Of a stretch of 64,000 nt of DNA, positions 11,089 to 23,577 are shown piece by piece. The notes beneath the pieces were generated by a model. That model had not been told where the DNA came from. It made no database searches and saw only the letters and a list, made by a program, of their open reading frames with translations. The stretch is from positions 218,304,066-218,368,065 of the forward strand of contig NC_073313.1 of the NCBI RefSeq assembly GCF_027595985.1. The letters run 5' to 3'. Each line of letters starts with the position of its first letter. Position 1 is the stretch's first letter. Position numbers and translations under genes: made by a program. This DNA is from Sorex araneus. Lineage: Eukaryota; Chordata; Mammalia; Eulipotyphla; Soricidae.

Positions 11089-11121
<33 letters not shown>
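10943..11121 (+). mobile_element. Old SOR-type SINE with (CA)n tail
   Basis: ggggctaggaagattgc, cacttgtcttgcatgtgg and ggttcaatccccagcat are recognisable, then the gcactgccagaagtaatt block. The A-rich tail has become a CA microsatellite at 11093-11121, a common fate of SINE tails. Confidence 0.82.
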
Positions 11122-11125
<4 letters not shown>

Positions 11126-11150
11126 AATAAGTAATTAGTATTGCTATTAC

Positions 11151-11159
11151 TCAAGTAAT
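11151..11159. repeat. TSD of RTE copy C, left (TCAAGTAAT)
   Basis: Nine identical bases recur at 12607-12615, immediately beyond the 3' end of the RTE copy. Confidence 0.75.
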
Positions 11160-12606
11160 ATCTTCAAAACACTGGCTGGGCTCTTCACACACTACCTGTC
11201 AAATACAAGTTTCCGTCCCAATGGAAAACCAGCAGGACCATTCTGTTATACCAAAAAGGAGACATTCACAACATTGGCATCTATCACCCAATCTACCTGT
11301 TGTCCATTGTCAACGAGTTGTACACTTGAGTCATTCTGAATAGAATAGGCAGAACATTACATGAAGGACAACCACGTGAGTAAGCCGGGTTCCGAAAAGG
11401 ATTCAGCACGATTGACCATATCCACACAGTGACCAAGCTCACTGAAGTTTCATGAGAGTTCAAGATGCTATTCTGTCTAACGTTCAGTAATTTAAAGAAG
11501 GCCTTTGATTCTGTTGAGACTGAAGCAGTCATCCAAGCCCTAGCCAAACAGGGTATTTAAACTCAGTACATCAAGATCCTGTGTGAGTTGTATTATGGAT
11601 TCACCACTAGGATCTCACCATTCTACAAGGAAGTGATCATTGACATAAAGAAAGGGGTTCGGCAGGGTGATACTATTTCACCGAAACCCTTCAGTGCCAC
11701 CCTCGAGAATAACATGCGATGACTGGAATGGGAAGGAATTGGAGTGAAGATAGACGGTCAGCAACTACCACACCTCTGCTTCGCTGAGGACATCATTCTC
11801 ATAATGCCAAACATTAGCCAAGTGGCACAAATGCTGATCGACTTCGACCGAGAGTGTGGAAAGTTCGGACTGCAGCTTAATCTCAACAAGACAATGTTCA
11901 TAAAAAACAAACTAGTTCCTGACATTCTATTTGCTCTCAATGGAACGAACATCTCCTAATGCAGCAGCTATGTGTACCCGGGACAAGAACTGTTCAACAT
12001 GAGGAATGACTTGGCGCCAGAACTGTGCAGGAGGAAGAGAGCAGCATGGAACGCCTATCGAAGAAGTGGTTAAGAGGACAAAGAACCTCCAACTCCAGGC
12101 ACATCTTCTCGACTCCACTGTTCTTCCTGCACTAACATATGCCTCAGAGACCTGGGCCCTATGAAACAGGACGAGAACACTATTTGGGTTTCCCAAAGAG
12201 GAATCGAAAGAGCTATGCTTGGAATATTACATTTAACTCAAGTGAAAAAAGAAATCCGGAGTTCTGACCTCCATTGATGGTCAAGAATCAGGGACATAGT
12301 CTCTTTTGCCAAGACATCAAAAATCAGGTTGGCTTGACACATAATGCGATTTAGGAATGACCGCTGGACTACAGCTGTTATTGACTGATTCCACGGGACG
12401 TCAAAAGACCGAGTGGCCACCCACCTACGAGTTGCTCAGACTTCTTTGTCAATACCCTGAATGAATGGTTTGAGGCTCTTCCTGTTCCTGGGGAAAGCAG
12501 ATAACACTGGGCTACACTAACACGCAAGAGGGATGAATGGAGACGTTTCTGGAGTCTGCTCGAGTAAATTGAAGATCAATGGCATAACAGGTGATACAAA
12601 TGATTA
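11160..12606 (+). mobile_element. RTE LINE copy C, reverse transcriptase and 3' end
   Basis: A 5'-truncated RTE copy covering most of the reverse-transcriptase domain, the C-terminal region and the 3' terminus. Visible blocks in shifting plus frames are KAFDSVETEAVIQALAKQG (11498-11554), KKGVRQGDTISPKPFSATLE, and a FADD-box relic FAEDIILI at 11780-11803, in which the first catalytic Asp is Glu (GAG at 11786-11788). QLNLNKTMFI and LNGTNIS follow. There are many in-frame stops and at least two frameshifts, so it is inactive. The end carries the block gaatggagacgtttctgg and terminal gtgatacaaatgat repeats. The 9-bp flanking duplication shows that the insertion is complete as found. Confidence 0.94.
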
Positions 12607-12615
12607 GTCAAGTAA
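12607..12615. repeat. TSD of RTE copy C, right (TCAAGTAAT)
   Basis: Right partner of 11151-11159. Confidence 0.75.
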
Positions 12616-13280
12616 TTTAAAGGAGCATCCCCCTAGAAATATAAAACCTGGAATAGTATTAGAAGAGATGCAGATTAGCTTTATTTAGTTTTAGCTTTGC
12701 TTTTTAAATTTTAAATTATATATACAGATTATTATACTTTACTAATATTAAATGCTAAAATTTTTTTAAAAATCTGTAAACATTAAAGGTGTGTCAAGAA
12801 ATAAAATATTTTAATGAAATATCAGATTATTTCATTTACACATATATATATAAATTCATTGTACTATTAACTTCTCTGTGATCAACTGCCAAATCAATAA
12901 ATGCTCAGCTTAATAGCAAAAATTGACAATATTTAGGATATGAGGTTTTGAGTTGTTTTTCACTTATTTCTGTGTGCTGGGTGTTTTTAATTCCTGGAAT
13001 ACGCTGGTTTCTAAACAATCAAAATAGGAATATACATAATTTTATTAATTTTTATAGAAATTAATTACATAGAGAGATAGTAGATAAATATAAATACACA
13101 CAATTTTATATAGCGTTTGTGCAACATGTGAAGGTTAAATAACTTTAAATATTGACAAATTAATTTTATGATTTTTGGGCTACTTAGTCACAGGAACTCT
13201 CATTATGTAATATCATTAGACTCTATGATTCCTGTATGTCTCATTCTTCAGTTTTAGAAAACACATTTTAGGTAATGAGT
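12616..13280. other. AT-rich intergenic DNA, nothing recognised
   Basis: Strongly AT-rich, with no usable open frame, SINE or LINE motif seen. Confidence 0.6.
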
Positions 13281-13380
13281 CACTGTCACTGTCACTGTCA
13301 TCCCATTGCTCATCAATTTGCTCGAGTGTGCACCAGTAACATCTCCATTGTGAGATTGTTGTTATTGGTTTTGGCATACT
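13281..13380 (-). mobile_element. RTE-tailed SINE, 3' fragment
   Basis: Only the 3' part of the long SINE variant is present, in antisense: actgtcactgtcactgtcat terminal repeats, then tttgctcgag, accagtaacatctccattg and ttttggcatact. It stops there, so it is a 5'-truncated insertion. Confidence 0.88.
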
Positions 13381-16030
13381 GAATCAAGGATTGCTTATTT
13401 TATCTTGCATTTATATTACAGTAGTCAGTACTTTACATTGCTGAGTAAAATATATTAGGTCCCTAACAAATATTTATTGAAGACTTAGAAAATTTCTAAG
13501 TAAATAGCTACAATGTTGCATGTAACTTTACTGTATTTTAGAAAATAAAATCCCTATTCTGATTTTATTCAAAATATACATGTGTATTTTATTTTGCAAT
13601 TAATATTTATGTAATTTGCCTTAAGAAATCTAGAATGCTATTTTGGTGTTGTATTTGAGAAGCAGTCAAGTAATTGTTTGCAAATTCTATACTCAGCATT
13701 AGTAGTATAATTTAAAAATAACCATGTATCTGTTGATTTCAAATGACAGCCTTAGAGCACATTAAAATTTCATGTGTTATTATTTAATATTTTAGAATAT
13801 TTGCTCACAATTTTTTGCAATATCATGATTAATTTCAATGTTATGCGAAGCTTCAATACAAGACAATTTCCACTATTTACTGTGAAATAATTTCTTTGTT
13901 ATAGTTAACTAAAGACAAATGAGTGCTTATGCCACTATTGAAATTTATATATATATATATTTCAAAGCACTCTAAAAGAAAAATTAAAAAATGAATCATT
14001 TGAATTATACTTTTTATATAATTTACTATGGATTTTTTTTACTTATATTCTAATTTATCTGTATTCATTTCAGAACAGTACATTATTTGGGGGAATATTA
14101 GTTTTTCCTACTCCTTCCCATTTATTAATTTTAACTAGATTAGTTACTGAGTGTTTATAGTAACTTGTTAAAAAGTTACACATGAACATTGCCTACTAAA
14201 GATGTGTATTTTCTCAAAAAAATAGAAATGCTCAAATGTCACCTTAATCTATATCACTTTCTTATAGGAAAATTTATTTTTGTCTTTGTACCTTATGAGC
14301 ACTGTGACATCATTCTATTCTATCTTCTGGGCCTTCACTTTTTTCTTAATATTTCCAAGAAAACTGAAAGCTATTCAGAGATTTCATCTTCAATTTCTTT
14401 CTCAGCATTCATGAATGGGTGTCATCCAGGCCAAGAGATTTACATTTTTATGGAACAACTAAGTGCTCTCTAAAAATATCCTCTCAAAATCTTAGGCTTC
14501 ATTTCACTTTTATTAATGTTGAAACTACACTTTAATATCTGGATGGCTATCAAACTGATGAAACAGGTAAAAATGAGCAATTTTTGCTCATAAATTAACA
14601 ATAAACCATTATGTTTAAGTGAATTTTGTTTTTTTCAATATTTTTATTTCATACAAAATTTAATTTAAGATGTAATTTTGGTTATTGAATACCTTTTTTC
14701 AAAGAAGATTTTATAGTAAGTTTGCATTAAAATCAACTTTTACAATTTTATTTTAGTTTATTACAATTATTTTGATCATCATGTTATAAGTAGTTTGTCT
14801 TTCAGTAAAGGACTTCTTTTCAGATACATGCTTTTATTCTTTTTGTATTTGTCATAGCATTGTCTTCAGAATTTTTTATCTGAAAATAATTTTCTATTAT
14901 TAGTGGTATTTTTATTAACATATCCTCTATTGCCTGTATTGTCAAATTACAAAATATCTGTTGAACTGTTGTCTATATTTTAAGATCCCTTTTAAGAGTG
15001 TACATTAACTGGAGTCAAGAAACCAACATAGACACTGATAAATTCTAGGAGTTGACATTGAATCACTTCCAAATTTCTGTCACCTCAACTTCATTGCCAG
15101 TCAGTTATTTCTTACTGGTTGGAATTAAGTACAGAACAGCAATTCCTCTGATCATTCTCTCTAGCATCTAAGAGATTAATTTGACAGCAAGGCTAGCCAA
15201 GTACTTAGCAAACTCAGCTTTTAACAGAATGAGTTTTGTGGACGGTTTGGAAAGATTAAGTGTTACCTTTTTATAATATTGTCAGTTCCTTAAATTCTGA
15301 GTTTCTATTTTCTTATCTATAAATGTGAGATAGCAATACTTAACCTTGCTTGTCAATTTCACTTTTTTTCAAGGACCAAATGAGCCAAGAACCATGAAAT
15401 ATTTTGAAAATACTGAAAAACAGCCTATAACTGTTATACAGCTTTTAGTTTATGTATAAATTTCAAAGACAATCTTATTGGAAGTAAAATACTTCAAAAA
15501 TTTTTTTTCTAGATAGCACTCTTAATTTTTTTATCATATGAAACATGCCTGTATAGGTAGATTATCAAGTAAATAATTTATTTCAAAAGTGTCATACAAC
15601 TAGACAAATATAATTAGAGTACTGTTATGATGGTGAAGAAGTAACTGAGTTCACTCATCATCTGTCCTTAAGGTGGGGAATTACCTCAACTTTCCAGGTT
15701 CCTGCAATGTAAACTGGAAGGTCCTTAATAGTGAATAGGGAAACAACGATGTGTTGTAAAAACATTTTGACAATTACTACTAGCTGGAGGAAGCTGGATG
15801 AATATAGGAAGATAGTTCTGAGCTAAAGAATTAGGAAAATTTTTTAAAATGAATGTATTTAGGAATAAAACTTTCTCTCATAATCACCAGAAGGAATAAG
15901 ATCATTTCACCTCTTTGTTTTTAGCGCAATGAGTCCTTTTCCCAATGTTTGATGTACCAAATGTAAGAAAATTAGTCTATCATTTGAGTCACTACATTTG
16001 TAGCATTTTGCTTCAGGAGTCATAGAAAAC
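13381..16030. other. AT-rich intergenic DNA, no gene seen
   Basis: No recognisable transposon, coding or RNA gene. A short AT-rich inverted repeat lies at 13921-13972 (GAGTGCTT and AAGCACTC outside, TTGAAAT and ATTTCAA inside). The 94-codon frame at 14189-14473 has no familiar features. Confidence 0.55.
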
Positions 16031-16034
16031 ACAG

Positions 16035-16200
16035 TACAGGGGGTAGAGTCCTTGAGTTTGACAGACCTGGGTCTAATCTTTGAGCCTGATATGCCACCTG
16101 GGTCTAATCTTTGAGCCTGATATACCACCCCTGAGCCTCACAAATAGTAGTAAGCCCTGAGCGCAGCTGGTTATGGCCTAAAAACAAAACCAAACAAAAG
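16035..16200 (+). mobile_element. Old SINE with internal 31-bp tandem duplication
   Basis: The degenerate SINE tail (cctgagcctcac, then agtaagccctgagcgcagct and an AAAAC-rich end) is recognisable. Inside it a 31-bp unit, starting acctgggtctaatctttgag, is present twice (16065-16095 and 16096-16126) with one difference, so the duplication is much younger than the SINE. Confidence 0.65.
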
Positions 16201-16546
16201 TCATAAAAATAGGATTCAATATATAATGGTTTATGTTATTATTGCCATAAAAATATGTTTTATTAATAAAATTTGCATTGAGAGTTACATGGTTCATACA
16301 ACCATGAATGCAAGATCTTGAAAACAAATATCCTCTGGTATTGTAAGTGCATTCACATTTGTGAAATGAACAATTTACAAAACAAATGTTTTACATCTTT
16401 TTCTGGACAGTTACTTAAGATGATATCTTACTTAACAATTCACTTACTAATCAATATGAAAGACTATTGAATATGCAAACTGCCATCTACCTAAACATTA
16501 CAGGTAAGACACTTATACTTGTCTTAAAAGAAATAGGTGAATATTT

Positions 16547-16560
16547 AAGACATTTTTCTT
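16547..16560. repeat. SINE TSD, left (AAGACATTTTTCTT)
   Basis: Fourteen identical bases at 16812-16825 on the other side of the SINE. Confidence 0.92.
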
Positions 16561-16811
16561 CACTGTCACTGTATCACTGTCATCCCATTGCTCTTGATTT
16601 GCTTGAGCGGGCACCAGTAACATCTCCATTGTGAGACTTGTTGTTACTGTTTTTGGCATATCGGATACCCCACAGAGAGGTTGCCAGGCTCTGCCATGTG
16701 GGTGGGATACTCTCGGTAGCTTGCCAGGCTCTCCGAGAGGGGCAGAGGAATCGAACCCAAGTCGGCCGTGTAAAGGCAAATGCCTTACCCGCTGTGCTAT
16801 CGTTACAGCCC
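16561..16811 (-). mobile_element. Full-length RTE-tailed SINE
   Basis: The best complete antisense copy of the long SINE variant. From right to left it has a SOR-type tRNA head (A-box region gtgctatcg, B-box region ggaatcgaacccaag), a body with gggatactctcgg, the block accagtaacatctccattg homologous to the RTE 3' end, and terminal cactgt(at)cactgt repeats. A perfect 14-bp TSD makes it a recent, complete insertion. It has no poly(A), which separates it from L1-mobilised SOR copies. Confidence 0.95.
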
Positions 16812-16825
16812 AAGACATTTTTCTT
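16812..16825. repeat. SINE TSD, right (AAGACATTTTTCTT)
   Basis: Right partner of 16547-16560. Confidence 0.92.
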
Positions 16826-17186
16826 ATGAATAACAATATGAATAGACCACAATTAGAAAAACAAGTCAAATAAATCATGAAATTTGAATTAAAATATTTA
16901 TAATAATTAAAACATTGCTTTGATCTATGCATATACACATAACACAAACCAAAGTTGTTTGTGTTCAAAGTTGTTGAGTTCACGTAAGAAAATATTTACT
17001 GTTTAATGTCAGGCTAACAATCTTTGGGATGTGTGAATAACATTAGTTAAAACTTTGAAAGTGTTTTTACAATAATCATTTTCTCACTTAACCTACAAAA
17101 ATTTATCATTTCTTAATATTTTTATCTTTCCATATATTCTGTTTTCAAAAAATATTAAATCGTTTTAATGTATCTAAATTAATTCC

Positions 17187-17330
17187 CGCATGGCAGAGCC
17201 TGGCAAACTACTCATGGTGTATTCGATATGCCATAAACAGTAACAAGTTTCACAATGGAGACCTTACTGGTGCCTGCTGGAGCAAATCAATGAGCAACGG
17301 AACAACAGTGTTACAGTGCTACAGTGCTAA
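17187..17330 (+). mobile_element. RTE-tailed SINE, 3' half
   Basis: Begins in the body (catggcagagcctggcaaac) and runs through attcgatatgccataaac, caatggagaccttactgg and terminal acagtgctacagtgcta repeats. The tRNA head is missing, as expected of 5' truncation. Confidence 0.9.
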
Positions 17331-17499
17331 GTTAATTGATGCAATTTTTATTATTTATCTATTTCCCTTAGTGTAACACAAACTCAATGAGATTATTCAT
17401 AATCATACTGTTTATCTTCATTATTGTATCTTTAGAGTTCCAAATTTTGGTAGACTGGGTAGTAATGAATTTTTGTCTAATGATTTTTTTTTTCACAAA

Positions 17500-17662
17500 A
17501 TGAGGTTTGGTTTTGGTTTTGGGATCACGCTTGGTTGTTCTCAGGACTTACTTGTAGCTCTGAGCTCAGGTATAGTTCCTGAAAGTTTGAGAAACTAACC
17601 AGGGTGCTAATTGAACCTAGGTTGACTGTGTGCATAACAGACACTTCTTTCCAGTCTAAAAT
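17500..17662 (-). mobile_element. Old SOR-type SINE
   Basis: Antisense relic: ttttgggatcacgcttgg, ctcaggacttacttg, tgaacctaggttgactg and ttccagtc retain the family order with about a quarter of positions changed. Confidence 0.78.
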
Positions 17663-18440
17663 ATAGTCTTAATGTCATTTGTTCTTTCATTTTCTGAATT
17701 TAAAAAAATTCTATTATGCACAGTCTAGTGGATTTAGTTAATCCAATCTAAATGTCAGAGAAGCTAAACATTAATATTATTGTTTTTCAAGGATGATATT
17801 CAGAAAATACATGCTAATCATCAGGAGAAAATTATATTTAAGTAACAAAATTGAGATTTCAAAGTGAAACTCTGCATACACAAACTGATTTTATCTAATG
17901 TAAATATACCTAAAACTCCTATGGCATGATCCAGTTTAGTTCCTGATACCTTTTGTTAAACTAAGGATAAATATGCTTTTTTTGGTGAATCAAGAAAGTT
18001 TATATAGAAACTTATTTAGAAAAATGTTAAGGGAGAGAAAGAAAGAAGTGTATATTTAAGAGAGAACACAGCTTCCATCAGAGACAAAATAAGCAAATAA
18101 ACACATAGAGACAAACAAAAGAAGAATGTGTTCAAGGGAGAAAGTAGACCTGAAGAGTATGCCAGAAATATGCAATTTAAATTAGAAATATTTGCAGTGC
18201 TATATTACCTTACACTAAACAGCAGTACGTAAAGAAGTTGACTCTATAGAGAGAAAGTGAAAAAACATATTGTAATCACATTGTTATAAAAGTGTTTTTC
18301 ATTTGGGACATCGTTATCAATGCAATTTTTCTAAGTTTAATCGTCTTTAAAAAGCAAAAGTTCTTCTCTTCTTTTGGAAGAATGAGAGGGAGAGAATGCA
18401 GTCTGAATGGTCTAATGAGAAAAAATAAAAAAGAATAAAT
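17663..18440. other. Intergenic DNA, nothing recognised
   Basis: AT-rich, with no transposon or gene feature seen. Confidence 0.55.
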
Positions 18441-18631
18441 AGGGGCTAGAATGATAATACAGTGGGTAGAGCAATCGCCTGTCATGATACCACCGGAAAT
18501 CAATCCCCAGTATCCCAGAAGATCCCCCAAACACCTCCAGATGTAAAATCTGAATGCAAAATCAGAAAGAACCAATGAGCATGGCTAGGTGCCTCCACCC
18601 AAAGCAGATCAGAACAAGACAAAACAAAATC
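18441..18631 (+). mobile_element. Old SOR-type SINE
   Basis: ggggctagaatgataataca, gtgggtagagcaatcgcc and gaaatcaatccccagtatcc, then a weak 3' part ending in an A-rich tail. A younger SINE copy follows 15 bases later. Confidence 0.8.
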
Positions 18632-18646
18632 AAAAAAGTAAATGAA

Positions 18647-18813
18647 GGGGCTGGAGTGATAGCATAGCAGGTAGGGCGTTTACCTTGCACTTGTCCGACT
18701 CGGGTTCAAATCCCAGCATCCCATATGGTCCCCTGAGCACCGCCAGGAGTAATTCCTGAGTGCAGAGCCAGGAGTAACCCCTATGCATCCCCGGGTGTGA
18801 CCCCAAAAGAAAA
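18647..18813 (+). mobile_element. Young SOR-type SINE with TSD
   Basis: Near-consensus: ggggctggagtgatagca, caggtagggcgtttaccttg, gggttcaaatcccagcatcc and ccaggagtaattcctgag, ending in an A-rich tail. The TSD, an A-run plus AGTAAATGAA, lies at 18632-18646 and 18814-18828. It landed in the A-rich tail of the preceding old SINE. Confidence 0.95.
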
Positions 18814-18828
18814 AAAAAAGTAAATGAA

Positions 18829-20250
18829 AAAATTAACTAGATATTTAAAAATAAATACAAATTTTCAAAATATACTATCACCTGCAACTTTTAAATATTT
18901 CACTCCACAGAATTTAAACAATGTTTACTAATGTATAAGTGGCAAAAGAAATCTGTTCATGAGAAAGGAAAACCTTAATTTTGTTTAGAAATACAACCAG
19001 TTAATTAAACTTAAACAATTTTTCTCTTTGACTAATGCCCTATTTAATAACTGTGTAATTTATCTTACTAATTTATGCCTAATCATAATTGATAAATGCA
19101 CATTAAATGTATGTATACATGTATATACATAAGTATCTGTGTGTATACATGTGTGTGTTACAGGAAAGGAGGTGTGGGAAAATCATAAAAAGAAATTTAT
19201 CTCATTTAACTTCAGAAAAACAAAGGCATCTTGTGTTTCCAACCAGAAAGTCTTTCTGATGAAGATAGAACTTAAAGAAAAAAAAACAAAACAGTTCCAG
19301 TAAGCAACTGGAACTGCTCAGTGCAAGTAACTCTGACGCATTCTGACTTCCTTTCTCATTTAGTCTAGCAATGGTAGAAATGACTGAGTGAGACCCAGAG
19401 GATGAGCAAATTTAGGCAGTTTTAAAATAAAAGTTTATTTAAAATATGAACAAAACCCACTAGATACATATTAGCTTATATGCTATCTAGCTGCATAGTT
19501 ATATGCTAAAGATACCTGTGATGTGTGAGCAAACATATAACCTTTATGTTTGCACAACTTTGGCATTTCCCCAACATGACACACACATTTCACCCCTTTA
19601 TATATTATCCTCCCATTAGCTCATTCCTTATACAGCTCCTACCCCCACACCTAGCAACTGATTCTCTCCCTTAAGAATACCAATGCATTTTTCAAACATA
19701 GTATTTAAGAATACTTAACCTTAAAACTTTCCCATAATCAAAATAGTTTCTTAAAATATATCCAAAGATTGAAATTACATTTCTTTAAAGGTTACTAAAA
19801 CAAAATTTTCTGAAAAATATCCATTATACTTTTTATTAATACATCACATGTTTAAGATAGTATTGAATTTCAGATAAACTTAAAATATCTACATAGGTTT
19901 AGAATTTACCATAAATATCACCAAATTTCCAATCACCTATTGATGAATGTTGATTAGTGTTTGCACTGATCCTGTATTTTGGTTACTGTGAAGTGTGTTG
20001 CTTTGAACATAAAGGTGCAAATACCTTTACAAATTAGAGTATTTAATATCATTTGAATAAATAACTATGTCTGATATTGCATGGTATTTCTATTTTTGCT
20101 TTCATACTTTTCAAAAAATTCTGAGCCAGCTAATATTCTAACTTACAATTACATTGGAAAATAAAAAATAACTGGGTAGAGTACTTCAAAGGCAGGTTAC
20201 TGAATGAAATAAATGGGAACAGTCCATATTCATGGATTTAAAGAATTATT
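18829..20250. other. AT-rich intergenic DNA, nothing recognised
   Basis: No transposon, gene or RNA feature recognised. TA/TG-rich sequence lies near 19110-19160. Confidence 0.55.
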
Positions 20251-20251
20251 A

Positions 20252-20425
20252 AGGAGCCATTGAGAACCAAGAGGTAATGCATGAGTAAGATTTTTGCCTT
20301 GCATATGACAGAGCCCAGTTCACCCAGCACTAGATATAGTTCCCTGAGCACTACCAAGAATAATTTCTGAGCATAGAGCCAGACTTAAGCCCTGAACAAC
20401 ATCAAGGATGACCCAAAATCACTCA
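20252..20425 (+). mobile_element. Old SOR-type SINE
   Basis: gaggtaatgcatgagtaaga, tttttgccttgcatatgaca, cccagcactagatatagttc, gagcactaccaagaataatt and aagccctgaacaacatcaag keep the family order. Confidence 0.82.
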
Positions 20426-20937
20426 AAGTAACACAAATAAATAAATAGCCATCTAAACTAATGGCAGAGTTTGTTAATATCCACCTCATGCAAAAAATAA
20501 GACCTCATTAATTGATATATTATTACTATACAAGCATTTAACCTTATGATATATGACATATCTACTGATTTATCATTTAAGGCATCTAATCTCCAGGTTT
20601 TTTTTCCTAGCTTAAGCTACTGGATAACTGAGCAAATTATATAAAAATAATTATTTCTTAATGATGTAAAACAGATAACACTAGACCACAAGATTATGAA
20701 AAAAGGAGATAAGTGAAATAAGAGGTGACATTAGCATTATTCTTTATTCAGAGGCAATTTTTTTAAACTGATGAGGGGTGAAACAATTCTATCAGAGTTT
20801 GGCATATTTGTATATTGATTGAGGCCAAAATTGAAAGAACCAGTAGTGGCTAGAGACAAAACTAATTATAAAAAAGGAAACTATATACAGAAATATATAC
20901 GATAATGAGAAATATATGTCTATATCTGCCTACAGAC

Positions 20938-20983
20938 ATACACACACATGACACTCACACACACAGACTCACACACACACAGG
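20938..20983. repeat. (CA)n-rich microsatellite
   Basis: Interrupted CA repeats, several tracts of four to six units. Confidence 0.8.
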
Positions 20984-22109
20984 AATGCACACAGATGGGG
21001 CTAATGAGGAGACTAAAGTTTTTGGTGTAATGCCTGGAGTGAAAATAGTCTTCAGCAAAAAAATACTAGATAATGAATAGCTTAAAATTATCAGAGCTAA
21101 AACAGGTAGAAGATGTTTGAGTTGCAACCTGCAAGTCATAATCATTTGAACTGTGGGACAGTCGAACTGTGAGACATCTGTTTCATGTAATATGTTCCAA
21201 AGGGGAAAAATTATTGATGCAAATTGGAAGACTACTAATTGAACTATTATATTGGAAAGACTATCCTATAAAATCATATAATTTTATTTAATTCACATTT
21301 CTGTAACTAAAACATTACAGCAACGGATAAGAGAGTTTTTGCCAGAGTTTAAGGGTTCAGAGGGACAAGAGGAATTCGGTTTTAGTTATGAGAGATTTTT
21401 GCCATGATAGAAATGTCACATGTTTTGCTTCTATCAATATCGATATCCTAGTTGTAATATGTGGGAAATCATCTGATTAACTAAAATCCCAATGAGAGAA
21501 AAGTATCCTGGGTAAAAGAAAAAGGTTTAGTTTAGAAAATGAGGCCTGTAAATGTTTGTCCAGGATGGAGATTTTTGCTAGAATAGGAAACTAGCAGGTT
21601 ACACTCACTTTAATGCTATAAAGATGTCCCTGATTTTTTACCACCCTATTGGCATAGAATGTAAATATCACAGACTTTGCTATTGGTACACCTCCTAATT
21701 ATTTTTAATGCATCTGTTACTATAAATTATAGTTCATGTGATAAAACCCAGGGTGGGTAGTAGAGAATAAATTGTACTCATTGACTGGGTAACTTCTCCG
21801 CCTGTTCTAGACTGTCAAGACTAGCCTGTGACCTGGAATAGCCACATCTATCTGTCTCATTCTTTGCATGACCCTGCTGAACAGTGGCCAAATATTACAA
21901 GTCAATTGACTTTTTTGCAGCAAATACACATAATTATATTATATTGCATGATATGTGGTGATTTATTATACTGTAGTTTGTTTTGTGGTATTATACTGCA
22001 CGGTGTCACCATTGGAGATAACTGAGTGCACAAAAAATCTTGTGGATATACTTACACTCTTTTTGTAAAAAGAATGTAGAACCAAAATTAATTTTAAAGA
22101 ACACACGCA
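20984..22109. other. Intergenic DNA, nothing recognised
   Basis: No transposon or gene motif recognised. Base composition is slightly less AT-biased than the flanks. Confidence 0.5.
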
Positions 22110-22270
22110 ATGGAGCCTGAAGAGATAGTATGGGTGACCTTGCATGTTCCCAACTGAAATTGTATCCCCGGCTCTACATATAGTTCCCTGAGACTCATCA
22201 GGAGTGATCCTTGAGCACAGTGCCAGGAGTAAACACTAAGAATCCCAGGTATGACTGAAAAACAAAATAT
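22110..22270 (+). mobile_element. Old SOR-type SINE
   Basis: ggagcctgaagagatagtat, gaccttgcatgttcccaac, atatagttccctgag, caggagtgatccttgagc and gtgccaggagtaaacac, then an AAAC-rich tail. Confidence 0.85.
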
Positions 22271-23016
22271 GAAACAAAAATAAAGGAACACATGGGAGTT
22301 CTGGTTCTTAGAATTCCAATTAAGGAAATAACAAAAGTAAAATTTGATTAATAAATTATCAGGACCATGCTGCAAATTGCATAATCACTGCTCTTTGGTA
22401 TGTGTGAGGGAACTTTACTTCCTTGTACTTTTTTTAATGTTGTATGATAATTCTTAAAAAATGTTACACATAAGGAAAGAGCTGAAAACTCAAGAGGAAA
22501 TGCTTTTATAAAAATACAGGAATCAGAAATCATTCAAAAGCAGAAAAATACAATAAAACTTGTTTGATTTCAGAGGACAATCCTCCCTAAAGATTATTTA
22601 ATTAATCCCTATCCCACTCTTCACACTTCTTTGTCCCCACAATTTGAGACAGGTGTACCAAGGATACCTTTGATAATAAAACTTTAAAGAAGTTCTGGAA
22701 ACACCAAATTACTTTCAATTTTAGACTATTTAAATTTTGGTTTGTTACTATTACAGAAACTTTTTTTTAATGTGGGTAAATTTTATATGTACTACTTAGT
22801 ATATCATTTTCAAGCATCACTTTTTACTTTTATTCGGGAATTCCTAAGACTTTTGGAGGCAACTGCCATAAAGGTTAATTTAGATATTTTTGGTTTTCAA
22901 AATTCCTTGATCAATTTCCATATAACATATGCAGTGTGATATCATTTAAGTTGATGTTATTTTGTCAAGATTATAGATTCCACATGCGTGTGTGTATTCA
23001 CACACACGTACACACA
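22271..23016. other. Intergenic DNA, nothing recognised
   Basis: AT-rich. There is a short CA-type run near 22998-23016 that leads into the next SINE. Confidence 0.5.
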
Positions 23017-23165
23017 TGGGCCAGAGTAATAGTACAAATGTTTGATGTTTGTGTTCCATGAATCTATACAAGTTTAATATCTCCAGGCTTTCAGGAGTGA
23101 TCCCTGAGTAATACCCAAGAGTAAGCCATGAGTACTACTTGGTATGGCTCAAAACCAAAAAAAAG
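23017..23165 (+). mobile_element. Old SOR-type SINE
   Basis: gggccagagtaatagtaca, then ttcaggagtgatccctgag and agagtaagccatgagtac, ending in AACCAAAAAAAAG. The tRNA-like middle is poorly preserved. Confidence 0.78.
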
Positions 23166-23167
23166 TC

Positions 23168-23184
23168 AAACTTTAATGATTCTT
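23168..23184. repeat. SINE TSD, left (AAACTTTAATGATTCTT)
   Basis: Seventeen identical bases recur at 23370-23386. Confidence 0.95.
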
Positions 23185-23369
23185 TTTTTTTTTTGCTTTT
23201 TTCTTGGGGGGTGGTCACACCCAGCGATGCTCAGGGGCTACTCCTGGCTTTGCACTCAGGAATTACTCCTGGCGGTGCTTGGGGTACCATATGGGATGCC
23301 GGGGATCGAACCCGGGTCGACCGCGTGCAAGGCAAACGCCCTACCCACTGTGCTATCGCTCCGGCCCCT
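23185..23369 (-). mobile_element. Young SOR-type SINE with 17-bp TSD
   Basis: Near-consensus antisense copy: T-rich tail, gtcacacccagcgatgct, ggaattactcctggcggtgc, ggggatcgaacccgggtcga (perfect B box on the minus strand) and ctatcgctccggcccc. A 17-bp perfect duplication and high similarity to other young copies make it one of the most recent insertions here. Confidence 0.97.
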
Positions 23370-23386
23370 AAACTTTAATGATTCTT
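23370..23386. repeat. SINE TSD, right (AAACTTTAATGATTCTT)
   Basis: Right partner of 23168-23184. Confidence 0.95.
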
Positions 23387-23577
23387 AATAATATTGCAAG
23401 CTTAACATAAAGAAGTATAAATATTTCAAATATATTTGCCTCCTTGGTGAAAATAATTTTTTGAATATTTTAAAGAGCAAAAAAGATAATTTGCATTTTA
23501 ATTTTTTAGCTTCTTAAATCATATACTGAGATCTCAAGATAGGATCTTATATATTTTTATTAACTTGTTTTGAAATA

